Positions 43,563 through 51,767 of a stretch of DNA of 61,398 bases are shown one piece after another. Position numbers and translations under genes: made by a program. The notes under the pieces are model-generated. The model was given only the letters and a program-made list of their open reading frames with translations. It had not been told where the DNA came from and ran no database searches. Source of the stretch: Deinococcus betulae (GTDB lineage: Bacteria > Deinococcota > Deinococci > Deinococcales > Deinococcaceae); assembly GCF_020166395.1 (NCBI RefSeq), contig NZ_JAIQXU010000027.1, forward strand, positions 1 through 61,398, read 5' to 3'. Within the stretch, counting starts at the first letter, position 1. Every line of letters begins with the position of its first letter.

Positions 43563-44114
43563 ATGATGGGAGTCCTTGTCGCCCTGGTGGTGCTGGCCGC
43601 GCTGGTCCTTGTCTGGCGCCTGTCACAGCGCCGTCCCCGCACCCCTGCTGCGCCGCCACCGTCGCCGTCGTCTGACCGGCCTTCGGGGGTGCGCGTGGTG
43701 CCCACGCCTGAAAGGCCGCAGATACAGGCCGCAGTGGCCGCCGCCCCGGTGGTCGCCGCGCCAGTCTTCGCCGCGCCCCCCGGCACTGCAGCCCTGGATG
43801 ACCCCGACGCCGTGCGCCCGGAAGTCAGCGCCGAGGCGGTGGCCTCGGCCCGCGCGGCGGTGCAGGCCGATGTGCCCGACGCCATCCTGTCGGACGCCCT
43901 GCTGGACGTGACCCCCGAGCAACTGCAGCGCCTGATGGCTGCCGTCCCCGAGGACGTGATGGCCCGCGCCATCGGCCGGGATGACAAGGTGACCCAGGGG
44001 CCTGTCAAGGCCGAGGACCTGCAGCAGCTTCAGGGCATCGGCGGCGCACTGGATGACCTGGACATCTGGAGTTTTGGCGATGACAGCGCCAGCACGCCCG
44101 GCCACAAGGCCTGA
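43563..44114 (+). CDS. Membrane-anchored protein with a C-terminal HhH-like motif
   Basis: 183 residues: an N-terminal membrane anchor (GVLVALVVLAALVLVWRL), a long Pro/Ala-rich linker, and a cytoplasmic region ending KAEDLQQLQGIGGALDDLDIW. The L-x-x-L-x-GIG-x-x-L core resembles one helix-hairpin-helix repeat, a DNA- or protein-binding element, although a single degenerate copy is weak evidence. TAAGCT lies seven bases before the ATG. Confidence 0.6.
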   Translation: MMGVLVALVVLAALVLVWRLSQRRPRTPAAPPPSPSSDRPSGVRVVPTPERPQIQAAVAAAPVVAAPVFAAPPGTAALDDPDAVRPEVSAEAVASARAAVQADVPDAILSDALLDVTPEQLQRLMAAVPEDVMARAIGRDDKVTQGPVKAEDLQQLQGIGGALDDLDIWSFGDDSASTPGHKA

Positions 44115-44129
44115 AGCCAGGAGGTTCAG

Positions 44130-44157
44130 CGCCCCAGCATCACCCTGGGGCGTTTTT
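44130..44157 (+). terminator. Terminator
   Basis: Eight-base stem CGCCCCAG/CTGGGGCG (44130-44137 with 44145-44152) followed by TTTTT. Confidence 0.85.
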
Positions 44158-44316
44158 GTTTGAGAGGCCGTAAGAGTCCTGGCCTGCCAGGGGGTATCCC
44201 ATCGTAGAAACAACAGGCGGATCTGATTGGCCGGGTGACCCAGTTTGCCCTCACTTCATCACCGTTTCTTGAGCGCGCTATCAGCTGGCCATGACAGAGA
44301 GGCCTCACCCTGAGGC

Positions 44317-44580
44317 ATGACGCCCAGTGACGACCGCGACGCCCTGCCTGTTAATCCCACCCTGGCCCCACATACTTCGCCTGCTGCGCCAGTGCAGGGT
44401 GCCGATCAGGGGCCGATGCCAGACGAGTTGCCGCCCGCTCCGGGGGTGCCGTCACCCTCTGGAGAAGGCCTGAGCAGCGCAGAAGTCGCCGCCCTGGTCA
44501 GCGGCGGTGATCCCTCGATGGCCGAAGCCAACCTGGCCCTGGAAACAGCGGAGGGCCTGGACCCCAAGACCCAGAGCTGA
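44317..44580 (+). CDS. Small Pro-rich, acidic, probably disordered protein
   Basis: 87 residues with eleven or more prolines in the first half and an acidic helical end (SSAEVAALVSGGDPSMAEANLALETAEG). No clear start signal apart from a GAGG upstream. It lies 32 bases before the MmcQ-like gene. Function unknown. Confidence 0.45.
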   Translation: MTPSDDRDALPVNPTLAPHTSPAAPVQGADQGPMPDELPPAPGVPSPSGEGLSSAEVAALVSGGDPSMAEANLALETAEGLDPKTQS

Positions 44581-44612
44581 AGTGCGGGCGGGCCCCTGCC
44601 TTACGCTGGGGC

Positions 44613-44969
44613 ATGCTGTCTATCGCTGACCTGCGTACTGCCTGCGCCGCGCTGCCCGGCTCGCAGGAAACTTTTCCCTTTGACGCCACGACCCTGGTGT
44701 TCAAGGTGGGCGGCAAGATGTACGCCCTGACCGACATTCAGGCCGAGCCGCTGACCCTGTCGGTTAAGGTGCGTCCCGAACACGGCGAGGACCTGCGCGC
44801 TGCCCATGAAGCGATTGCCCCCGGTTACCACCTCAATAAGCGCCACTGGGTCACGGTGACGCTGGACGGCCAGGTGCCCACAGCGCTGGTCCAAGAGTTG
44901 CTGGCCGGCAGCCACGCCCTGGTGGTGGGCGGCCTGACCCGCGCCCAGCGCGCCGAGCTGGGCCTGTGA
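44613..44969 (+). CDS. MmcQ/YjbR-family protein
   Basis: A 118-residue CyaY-like fold protein. Family landmarks are LPGSQETFPFDATTLVFKVGGKMYAL, SVKVRPEHGEDLRAAHEAIAPGYHLNKRHWVTV and a C-terminal HALVVGGLTRAQR. These proteins are probably DNA-binding, with no settled role. TACGCT five bases before the ATG supports the start. The following pseudogene begins inside its stop codon. Confidence 0.85.
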   Translation: MLSIADLRTACAALPGSQETFPFDATTLVFKVGGKMYALTDIQAEPLTLSVKVRPEHGEDLRAAHEAIAPGYHLNKRHWVTVTLDGQVPTALVQELLAGSHALVVGGLTRAQRAELGL

Positions 44970-45502
44970 CGCGGCTGCGTGTCCTCCTGGGGGCCGGCGA
45001 GCAGCGCTGGTCCGGCTGGGTGTCGACCTAGCAGCCCGAGCTGTACCTTCTCAACCTCCAGACCTTCGCCCAGTTTTTTGGAGGGCTCCGGGCCGACGTC
45101 TTCCTAGGTAAGCACGTCTGGGAACACCTATGTTGTCAGAAGGCGAGCAGGCCGCGTCGCTGGTGTTCGGATGCCTGAAGCCGGGCGGCACCTTGCGGGT
45201 GGCGGTGCTGGACGGCGGCCACCCTGACCCTGCGTACCGGGCGCTGGTGGGGGTCCACGCACGACCACCAGGTTCATAGATGCTGGACACCTTTGGCCCC
45301 GTCTTTGCCGGGGCAGGGTTTGAGCTCCGCCCTCTAGAATGGTGGGACGCGCCGGGAACGTTTCACCACCGGGCCTGGGACCCCGAGGACGGCCCGGTTG
45401 ACCACAGCAGTCAGCTCGAACCACCGCAACGCCGCGTGGCGCTGGGGTGAAGGGCCGCTGGGCTTTACCAGTCTGGTGTTAGACACTGCGAAGCCGAGCT
45501 AG
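44966..45502 (+). pseudogene. Decayed class I SAM-dependent methyltransferase
   Basis: The pieces join into one methyltransferase-like protein across several lesions. LLGAGEQRWSGWVST is followed by a TAG, then TFAQFFGGLRADVFLGKHVWEHL, a frameshift, CLKPGGTLRVAVLDGGHPDPAY, another stop, then TFGPVFAGAGFELRPLEWWD and FHHRAWDPEDGPV, a last frameshift, and GFTSLVLDTAKPS. The GTG start overlaps the mmcQ stop by four bases, so the intact gene was once coupled to it. At least two nonsense and two frameshift changes make it non-functional. Confidence 0.8.
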
Positions 45503-45574
45503 CCGCTTGATTTGCCAGTTCAGTCTGCCCTACACAGCTTGACCTGGGGCAGAACGCCGCTTCTTATTCTGCTA

Positions 45575-45603
45575 TTTACATATTCATAAATTGGGGCTAT
45601 GCT
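45575..45603 (+). promoter_or_regulatory. Promoter of the DUF4132 operon
   Basis: TTTACA (45575-45580), 17-base spacer, TATGCT (45598-45603) in a locally AT-rich stretch. A leader of about 35 bases with GAGG precedes the first ATG. Confidence 0.7.
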
Positions 45604-45644
45604 GGAAGGTGAAATTCGCCACGTTCCCTGCCTCTGAGGTTCCC

Positions 45645-46049
45645 ATGATTGTCGAGACCAAGATTGTTGGCCGCCGCACCCCCTTTGAACGCCGCTCGCT
45701 GGAGGTTCCGGCGGGGCCACAGACGCTCCAGAGCCTGGTGACCCATCTGGTTCATGCCGAGGTCGCCGCCTACCACGAGCGTCAGGAGCAGGTGGGCGTG
45801 CTGCGCGTACTGACCGAACGCGACCTGACAGAAGGCGCGCTGGGCGGCCGGGTGGCGGTGGCCCCGCAGGCACCGGGCGGCACCGTGACCCCCGAAGACG
45901 CCGTGCGCACTGCCCTAACGGCGTTCGGGGACGGCCTGTACTACGTGTTTCTCGATGAGGAGCAGCTGGAGTCGCTGCAGGCCCCGCTAACACTGCGCCC
46001 CGACAGCACGCTGCTGCTGGTCCGCCTGACTGCGCTGGCTGGGGGCTGA
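45645..46049 (+). CDS. DUF4132-operon protein 1, possible beta-grasp fold with LAGG tail
   Basis: A 134-residue protein. It opens with two predicted strands (MIVETKIVGRR, RRSLEVP) and a long helix (TLQSLVTHLVHAEVAAYHER), and has a middle segment with FGDGLYYVFLDEEQLESL. It ends DSTLLLVRLTALAGG. The strand-strand-helix opening and the C-terminal Gly-Gly after a final strand recall ThiS/MoaD-type sulfur carriers, but the length and middle do not match, so this is only a hypothesis. It is first in a three-gene operon, two bases before the DUF4132 start. Confidence 0.65.
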   Translation: MIVETKIVGRRTPFERRSLEVPAGPQTLQSLVTHLVHAEVAAYHERQEQVGVLRVLTERDLTEGALGGRVAVAPQAPGGTVTPEDAVRTALTAFGDGLYYVFLDEEQLESLQAPLTLRPDSTLLLVRLTALAGG

Positions 46050-46051
46050 GG

Positions 46052-49000
46052 ATGGACGTTCACGACTATCTGCGCGGTTTCGAGGGCCCCTGGCAGGCTG
46101 ACTTCATGGCCCGCCTGCGAACGCTGCCTGACGACCAGGCCACCCTGATTCGCGCCGAATTGAAGGGCAGTGGTGACCAGGCCGCCCACCAGGCCCGCGA
46201 AGCCGCCCTGACCGATCTGCTGCACGGCAGCGACGAGACCACGCGGCAGGCGCTGGCCGCTGTCTTGTTCCCCCAGTTTCCTGAGGTCGTGCGCCGCACC
46301 GTGGAAGCGCTGCTGACCCGCCACCCCTACACCGAGGGCTACAGCCGCCGCGCCTTTCGCGCCCCCGGTGACCGCCGCATGGCCGCGAGGGCCTGGAACT
46401 GGCTGTGGAGCACCTGGCAGGTCACACGCGACTATCCGCAGCCCCTGGACTGGTTTGCGGTGCATGCGGGCCTGCTGAGTCCCTGGCAGAGCCGGGAACT
46501 GGGGCTGCTGCTGGGTCAGGCGGTCAGCGACGGGCACGAGGATATTTTTCAGATTCTGCGCGACACGGCCAGCACCCAGCATCCGGTGGCCCGCATGGGG
46601 CGGCATGTGCCGCTGGCACTGCTTTCGGGCACCCGACCGGACGCCTGGGCCCTGGCCGAGGGCCTGCTGCTGGCCGCCCAGCGCCAGGAAGGGCTGCGGC
46701 AGGTGATTCTGGAAACAGTGGACGAGGCCAGCCCCGAGGCCCTGACGCGGATGCTGCGCCTGATTCTGGCTGAAGACCTGCTGCGCTTTGCCGCGACCCT
46801 GCGGGCCGCCTGCGTGTGGTTTGGCCTGAATTACGACGTGACCGATCTGAAGGCGGTGCGCGCCCACCTGACAACGGCCCTGGGTTACCTGGAGGATTCG
46901 GCGTCGGCCCGGACGGCCGTGACTAGCGGCAGCGGCGCAGAAGCCTACCTAGCTTTGTTCACCCTGGCCATGCGGGACGCCATTGGGGCGGCGGCGCTGG
47001 CCCGCCCCCTGTTGGCCGACCCCGCCCCAGAGCGCCGCATGGCCGCCGCCCAGTTCCTGCTGGCCGCTGACGCCCTGCAAGGGGACGACCTGAGCGCCCT
47101 GCTGGCGGACCCGGACCTGCGGCTGGCGGCCCTGGCCGGGGGGCGCGTCAGCCCATGGACCCGCGAGGCACAGCCTTTTTCTCTGGAGGAGTTTGCAGCC
47201 TATGCCGCGCGCCTGCCCACCGAGGGCCGGCATGACCTGCTGCTGTTTCCCTGGCTGGGGCACGTACCGGCCCGCGCCGAAGCGATGAACAGTTTGCCCA
47301 GGGTGCTGGGCGACCAGCCGGTGGCAGACCTGGCCCCGTACCTGGCCCACATGAGCAGTGACGGCCGCTTGGGCGTGCTCGGGCGCCTGCGCGAGCGGCA
47401 CGGCAACACGCCTCAGCAGCTGGACGCCCCCACCCGCGACCTGCTGCTGACCCTGCTGCAAGACCGCCAGAGCGGCGTGTCGCAGGAGGCCGTGCAGGTG
47501 ATGGGGCAGCTGACCCCCGAGCCGCAGGAGGTTGAGGTACTGCATACCCTCCTGCGCCGCCGCAGCGCCGACCTGCGCCGGGGCCTGATTCGCCTGCTGG
47601 CCACCGACCCTGCCTTGGGAGCCAGTAGCGCCCTGGCCCTGCTGGCCGGCACCAACACCGAGCAGCGTCAGGCCGGCCTGCAACTGCTTCAGGCAGTGGG
47701 CGGCGAGGTGCCCGGCGGGTTTCAGCCGAAAAACGTGGCCGAGGAAACCCTCCTGGCTGCCCTGACCGAACCGGGGGCTCAGCCCACGCTGGAAGATGGC
47801 CTGGGCCTGTTTGATCCGGCCGACCTGAGCCGCGCGCCGGCGCCAGTGCCGGCCGCCCACGACTTTGTCCCAGAGGTGGCGCGCGGCGCCCGGCTCCTGC
47901 GCAGCCTGAACGCCCTGATTGAGGCGCACCGCGAAACCCCCCTGACGGGCATCGGCTGGGACGGCGAGCAGACGCTGCTGCTGGGCAATGTACGCGGCGG
48001 CCTGCTGCGCCCGCGCGCCGACCAGCCCATGCCCCTGGCCGACCTCTGGACTGGTTGGTGGCAGACCCGGCCTGACCCGCAGGACGGGGACCTGACGCGC
48101 ATGGCCTGGGCGCTCAGTCATTTCGTGGCGCGGGAGGACACCACCGAAGCCGAGCTGGACGCTGAACTGCACACGCTGGCCGAGGAACTGGCGCAGGACA
48201 TGGACCTGTCCCCCGAGGAACTGGCTGAGGCGCTGGAAGACGACACCGACGAAGAGGAGCGCGCCCAGGCCGCCCAGGTGGCCCGCGCCCGGGAAGCCCT
48301 GCGCCGCCAGACGATTGACCGCACGCTGGGGCCGCTGGTGCCGCTGCGGCTGGAGCACATGGACCGCGTGAGGGCCGTCGTGGGCTATCTGCGCGCCGGG
48401 TTCAGTACGCCCGCCGACCTTGACCTGAGCCTGGACGCCTGGGCCACGGCCCTGAGTGGGCTACCTGCCGACGTTGGGCTGCTGACCGACCCCCGGTACA
48501 CCTGGCGCAGCGATGACCCGCGCGACTGGTTCACGCCCCTGCGCCCGGCCTGGGCGCAGCTGGAGGCCGCCACGCCAGCACAGCTGCGCCGCGCCTGGGA
48601 CCTGACCCTGCACGAGGGCCGCGCCTTCGAGCACCTGCCCCTTCAGCGGCCCTCGACCCCGCTGCTGGTGCGCGCCTACGAACATGGGTGGGCAGGCCGC
48701 GCCGACCTGCTGGACGCGCTGATTGGGCCGCGGCCTCAGCGCAGCGGCTATTACTACGGCCATGACTTTGGCGACCTGGCCGCCGCCACGCGCCCCCGCC
48801 TGCGGGACGACGTGCCCACTCACCCCGACTGGCGCGCGGCGGTGGACGACGTGCGCGCCCGGGTGCTGGATGTGGAACTGGCGCGCGGCGATCTGGAAAC
48901 GGCCGCCACTCCGGCCGCCCTGGCCCTGGGCCAGGTCACGGGCGCGGCCCTGACCCTGCGCCTGCTGGCGGCGCTCGGCAAAAATCCCCTGCGGCGCGGC

Positions 49001-50950
49001 TATCAGGGCCGCAGCGAGAGCCGTGACGTGACGTTCAGCCACCTCGTCCGGGTATCGTTTCCGGCGCCAGCCGACACCCCTGCCGCCTTCGCCCGTGAGG
49101 TCAGGACGTTCGGGGTGGGTGAGGCCCGGCTGCTGGACCTGGCCATGTTTGCTCCGCAGTGGGCGCCGCTGGTCGCCGACGTGCTGGGCTGGAAGGGCCT
49201 GCGGGACGGCGTGTATTGGCTGCACGCCCACACCCGCGACACGAACTGGAGCGTGCCCCAGGACATCCGCGAAGGCTGGGAGGCCGAGATTGCCGAGCGC
49301 ACCCCGCTGTCGGCCACTGACCTGATGGGCGGCGCGGTGGACGTGGCCTGGTTTCACCGCATGCACCGCACGCTGGGTCAGGCGCGGTTTCATACCCTGC
49401 TGGACGCGGCCAAATATGCCTCCAGCAGCGGCGGCCACAAACGCGCCGAACTGTTTGCCCGCGCGCTGCTGGGCGAATTGGACAGAGATGAACTGGTCAC
49501 CCGTATCCGCGAGAAGCGCAACCAGGACGCCGTGCGCGCCCTGGGGCTGTTGCCGCTGGGTCGGGGACCGGCCAAGCGCAACAGGGACCTGGAAGCCCGT
49601 TACCGCCTGCTGGCCGATTTTCGCCGGGAAGCCCGGCAGTGGGGCGCCCAGAAACAGGCCAGCGAGCGCCTGGCCGCCGACATCGGCCTACAGAACCTGG
49701 CCCGCACGGCGGGGTACGCCGATCCCCAGCGCCTGATGTGGGCGATGGAAGCCCGCACCGCCCCCGACTGGGCGCAGACCGTCACCGAGGGCGGCGTGAC
49801 GGTGGGCATTGCCCTGACAGACGCCGGCGACGCCAGCCTGACCGTGCGGCGCGGCGAGAAAGTCCTGAAAACCCTGCCGCCTGCCCTCAAAAAGCTGCCA
49901 GCTGTGGCAGCCATCCGCGAGGCGGTGGGCGAGCTGGGCGCGGCCCAGAAGCGCATGCGCGCCGCCCTGGAAGAGGCGATGGTGCGCGGGGACCACTTTC
50001 AGAACAGCGAGCTGCACGACCTGGCCCGGCATCCAGTGATAGCGCCCATGCTGCTCTCGCTGCTGTGGGTGCTCAATGAAAGCCAGCTGGGCTGGTGGAC
50101 GGGCGACACGCTGGAGACCCTGGGCGGCTCGGTGCCCATCGGTGACCAGGCCCTGCGCCTGGCCCACCCGCACGACCTGTATGTGGGGGGGCAGTGGCCG
50201 CAGCTTCAGCAGGAGGTCATGACGCGGGGGCTGGCCCAGCCGTTCAAGCAGGCGTTCCGTGAGTATTATCCCCTCACGGCCGCAGAGCAGGGCGCGGCGC
50301 GCAGCACCCGTTACAGCGGCCATCATGTGCAGCCAGGCAAGGCCGCCGCGCTGTTTAAATCGCGCGGCTGGGTCACCGTCCATGAGGAAGGCGTGCGCAA
50401 AACCTGGCACGCCGAGGGCCTGAATGTCTGGGTGGACACCAGCGTGGGCTCCGGCACCCCCAATGAGGTCGAGGGCGCCGAACTGCGGGCCGTCTACTTC
50501 ACCACGCGCGACGGGTTAGAGGCCCTGCCGCTGGCGCAGGTGCCGCCGCGCCTCCTGAGCGAAACGCTGCGTGACCTCGACCTGGTGGTCAGCGTGGCCC
50601 ATGTGGGCGGCGTGGACCCGGAAGCCAGCCAGAGCACCACCGCCATGCGGGCGGCCCTGCTGCGGGAGACCCTGCGCCTGCTCAAACTGGGGAACGTACG
50701 CCTGGACCACGGCCACGCGCTGATTGACGGCCACCACTCGCGGTACACGGTGCATCTGGGCAGCGGCACCGTTCACCGGCAGCCGGGCGGGTTCCTGTGC
50801 ATCGTGCCGGTCCACAACCAGTCGCAGGGCCGCCTCTTCCTGCCCTTTGCCGACCCTGACCCCCGGACCGCCGAGGTCGTCAGCAAGGTGCTCCTGCTGG
50901 CCGAGGACCGCAAGATTCAGGACCCCACGATTCTGGAACAGTTGCGGTGA
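46052..50950 (+). CDS. Giant DUF4132 (MolR/YehI-like) protein
   Basis: 1632 residues, no signal peptide or membrane helix. Residues about 280-580 read as HEAT-like helical repeats (VLHTLLRRRSADLRRGLIRLL and similar). An acidic segment at about 690-750 (EELAEALEDDTDEEE) follows. The C-terminal part is DUF4132: GGVTVGIALTDAG, VLKTLPPALKKLPAVAAIREA, LRLAHPHDLYVGGQWPQ, PFKQAFREYY, STRYSGHHVQPGKAAAL and the end GFLCIVPVHNQ..LLLAEDRKIQDPTIL. E. coli MolR and YehI carry this domain with a WGR domain, which is absent here. The biochemical role is unknown. GTGA at its end couples it to the next gene. Confidence 0.85.
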   Translation: MDVHDYLRGFEGPWQADFMARLRTLPDDQATLIRAELKGSGDQAAHQAREAALTDLLHGSDETTRQALAAVLFPQFPEVVRRTVEALLTRHPYTEGYSRRAFRAPGDRRMAARAWNWLWSTWQVTRDYPQPLDWFAVHAGLLSPWQSRELGLLLGQAVSDGHEDIFQILRDTASTQHPVARMGRHVPLALLSGTRPDAWALAEGLLLAAQRQEGLRQVILETVDEASPEALTRMLRLILAEDLLRFAATLRAACVWFGLNYDVTDLKAVRAHLTTALGYLEDSASARTAVTSGSGAEAYLALFTLAMRDAIGAAALARPLLADPAPERRMAAAQFLLAADALQGDDLSALLADPDLRLAALAGGRVSPWTREAQPFSLEEFAAYAARLPTEGRHDLLLFPWLGHVPARAEAMNSLPRVLGDQPVADLAPYLAHMSSDGRLGVLGRLRERHGNTPQQLDAPTRDLLLTLLQDRQSGVSQEAVQVMGQLTPEPQEVEVLHTLLRRRSADLRRGLIRLLATDPALGASSALALLAGTNTEQRQAGLQLLQAVGGEVPGGFQPKNVAEETLLAALTEPGAQPTLEDGLGLFDPADLSRAPAPVPAAHDFVPEVARGARLLRSLNALIEAHRETPLTGIGWDGEQTLLLGNVRGGLLRPRADQPMPLADLWTGWWQTRPDPQDGDLTRMAWALSHFVAREDTTEAELDAELHTLAEELAQDMDLSPEELAEALEDDTDEEERAQAAQVARAREALRRQTIDRTLGPLVPLRLEHMDRVRAVVGYLRAGFSTPADLDLSLDAWATALSGLPADVGLLTDPRYTWRSDDPRDWFTPLRPAWAQLEAATPAQLRRAWDLTLHEGRAFEHLPLQRPSTPLLVRAYEHGWAGRADLLDALIGPRPQRSGYYYGHDFGDLAAATRPRLRDDVPTHPDWRAAVDDVRARVLDVELARGDLETAATPAALALGQVTGAALTLRLLAALGKNPLRRGYQGRSESRDVTFSHLVRVSFPAPADTPAAFAREVRTFGVGEARLLDLAMFAPQWAPLVADVLGWKGLRDGVYWLHAHTRDTNWSVPQDIREGWEAEIAERTPLSATDLMGGAVDVAWFHRMHRTLGQARFHTLLDAAKYASSSGGHKRAELFARALLGELDRDELVTRIREKRNQDAVRALGLLPLGRGPAKRNRDLEARYRLLADFRREARQWGAQKQASERLAADIGLQNLARTAGYADPQRLMWAMEARTAPDWAQTVTEGGVTVGIALTDAGDASLTVRRGEKVLKTLPPALKKLPAVAAIREAVGELGAAQKRMRAALEEAMVRGDHFQNSELHDLARHPVIAPMLLSLLWVLNESQLGWWTGDTLETLGGSVPIGDQALRLAHPHDLYVGGQWPQLQQEVMTRGLAQPFKQAFREYYPLTAAEQGAARSTRYSGHHVQPGKAAALFKSRGWVTVHEEGVRKTWHAEGLNVWVDTSVGSGTPNEVEGAELRAVYFTTRDGLEALPLAQVPPRLLSETLRDLDLVVSVAHVGGVDPEASQSTTAMRAALLRETLRLLKLGNVRLDHGHALIDGHHSRYTVHLGSGTVHRQPGGFLCIVPVHNQSQGRLFLPFADPDPRTAEVVSKVLLLAEDRKIQDPTILEQLR

Positions 50951-51441
50951 GGACGCGGCTGCCTGTGCCCGTCCTGACCGGGCTGCGGCTGGTGCGCTAT
51001 GGGCTAAAGCCGCAGCCCTTCGGCGGGGTTCAGGCGCAGGTGCAGCTCCGGGCCGATGGCCCTGACGCCGCCCTGCAGGCCGTCACCCGCTTCTTTCATG
51101 GCGGCTGGCTTCAGGACTCGCCAGAGTTTCTGACGGCTGTGCTGGCCCTGCTCCCCGGCCGGGGCGTCAATCTGCGCGAGGAAGGGCAGGTGATCCGTCA
51201 GGGGGACCGCCTGCACCTGTGGTCAGACATGACCTATTTCGAGCGCACCGCTGAGGCCGACCTGGAGTTTCACGAGGTCTGCGAGGTGGTGCGCCTCAAC
51301 TTGCATCTCCTGACTCTAAAGCGCGAGTGGCTGACCTCGCCCTCACGCCGTGGCCTGCCGTCTTATGAGGAGCACCGGGGCTTCCGCGTGCAACTGCTGC
51401 GCCCAGAGAGCGAGAGTAGCGCTCCGATAAGTGGCTGGTAG
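50947..51441 (+). CDS. DUF4132-operon protein 3, unknown
   Basis: 164 residues from a GTG that overlaps the DUF4132 stop by four bases. It has mixed alpha-beta character (GLRLVRYGLKPQPFGGVQAQVQLRADG, then FFHGGWLQDSPEFLTAVLALLPGRGVNL). No membrane helix and no recognised family. Coupling to the DUF4132 gene suggests the products work together. Confidence 0.65.
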   Translation: MRTRLPVPVLTGLRLVRYGLKPQPFGGVQAQVQLRADGPDAALQAVTRFFHGGWLQDSPEFLTAVLALLPGRGVNLREEGQVIRQGDRLHLWSDMTYFERTAEADLEFHEVCEVVRLNLHLLTLKREWLTSPSRRGLPSYEEHRGFRVQLLRPESESSAPISGW

Positions 51442-51767
51442 GAGGAGGCCACCATCCATTTCAGCCGCTGGCCAGTTGTGGGTTTGCCACGCCGCTTTGC
51501 AGGTCTGCTCGCCTGAGGATCATTGGGCGACAAAGCTCAACTTGGCTCCGGGATTTCTTCTGGGTGCTCTCGGCTCGTCCTCGGGCAGAGTGCCCGGTGA
51601 AATCCAAACGGAGTTGGAGAGCGGCGCCGCAGACCTCAGGAGCTTCGCAGCAGAGCGAAAAAGAGTACAGATGGCATGGTGTGTTCTGGAGGCGCAGACG
51701 GTGCCCTTCTTCTCTCCATAAGAGAGAGGCGGAGAGCTCTGCCTCCGCCCCTCTCTCACTTGTCCCT
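51442..51767. terminator. Convergent gap with hairpin between the DUF4132 operon and alaS
   Basis: No gene seen in 326 bases. A hairpin at 51722-51757 (13-base arm against 15 bases, a two-base bulge) sits just after the alaS stop and probably ends both converging transcripts. Confidence 0.6.

Noticed and set aside
46949..48358. 469-codon minus-strand frame inside the DUF4132 gene
   Set aside because: It is Gln/Gly/Arg-rich with no motif or start signal, and antisense to a well-supported protein.
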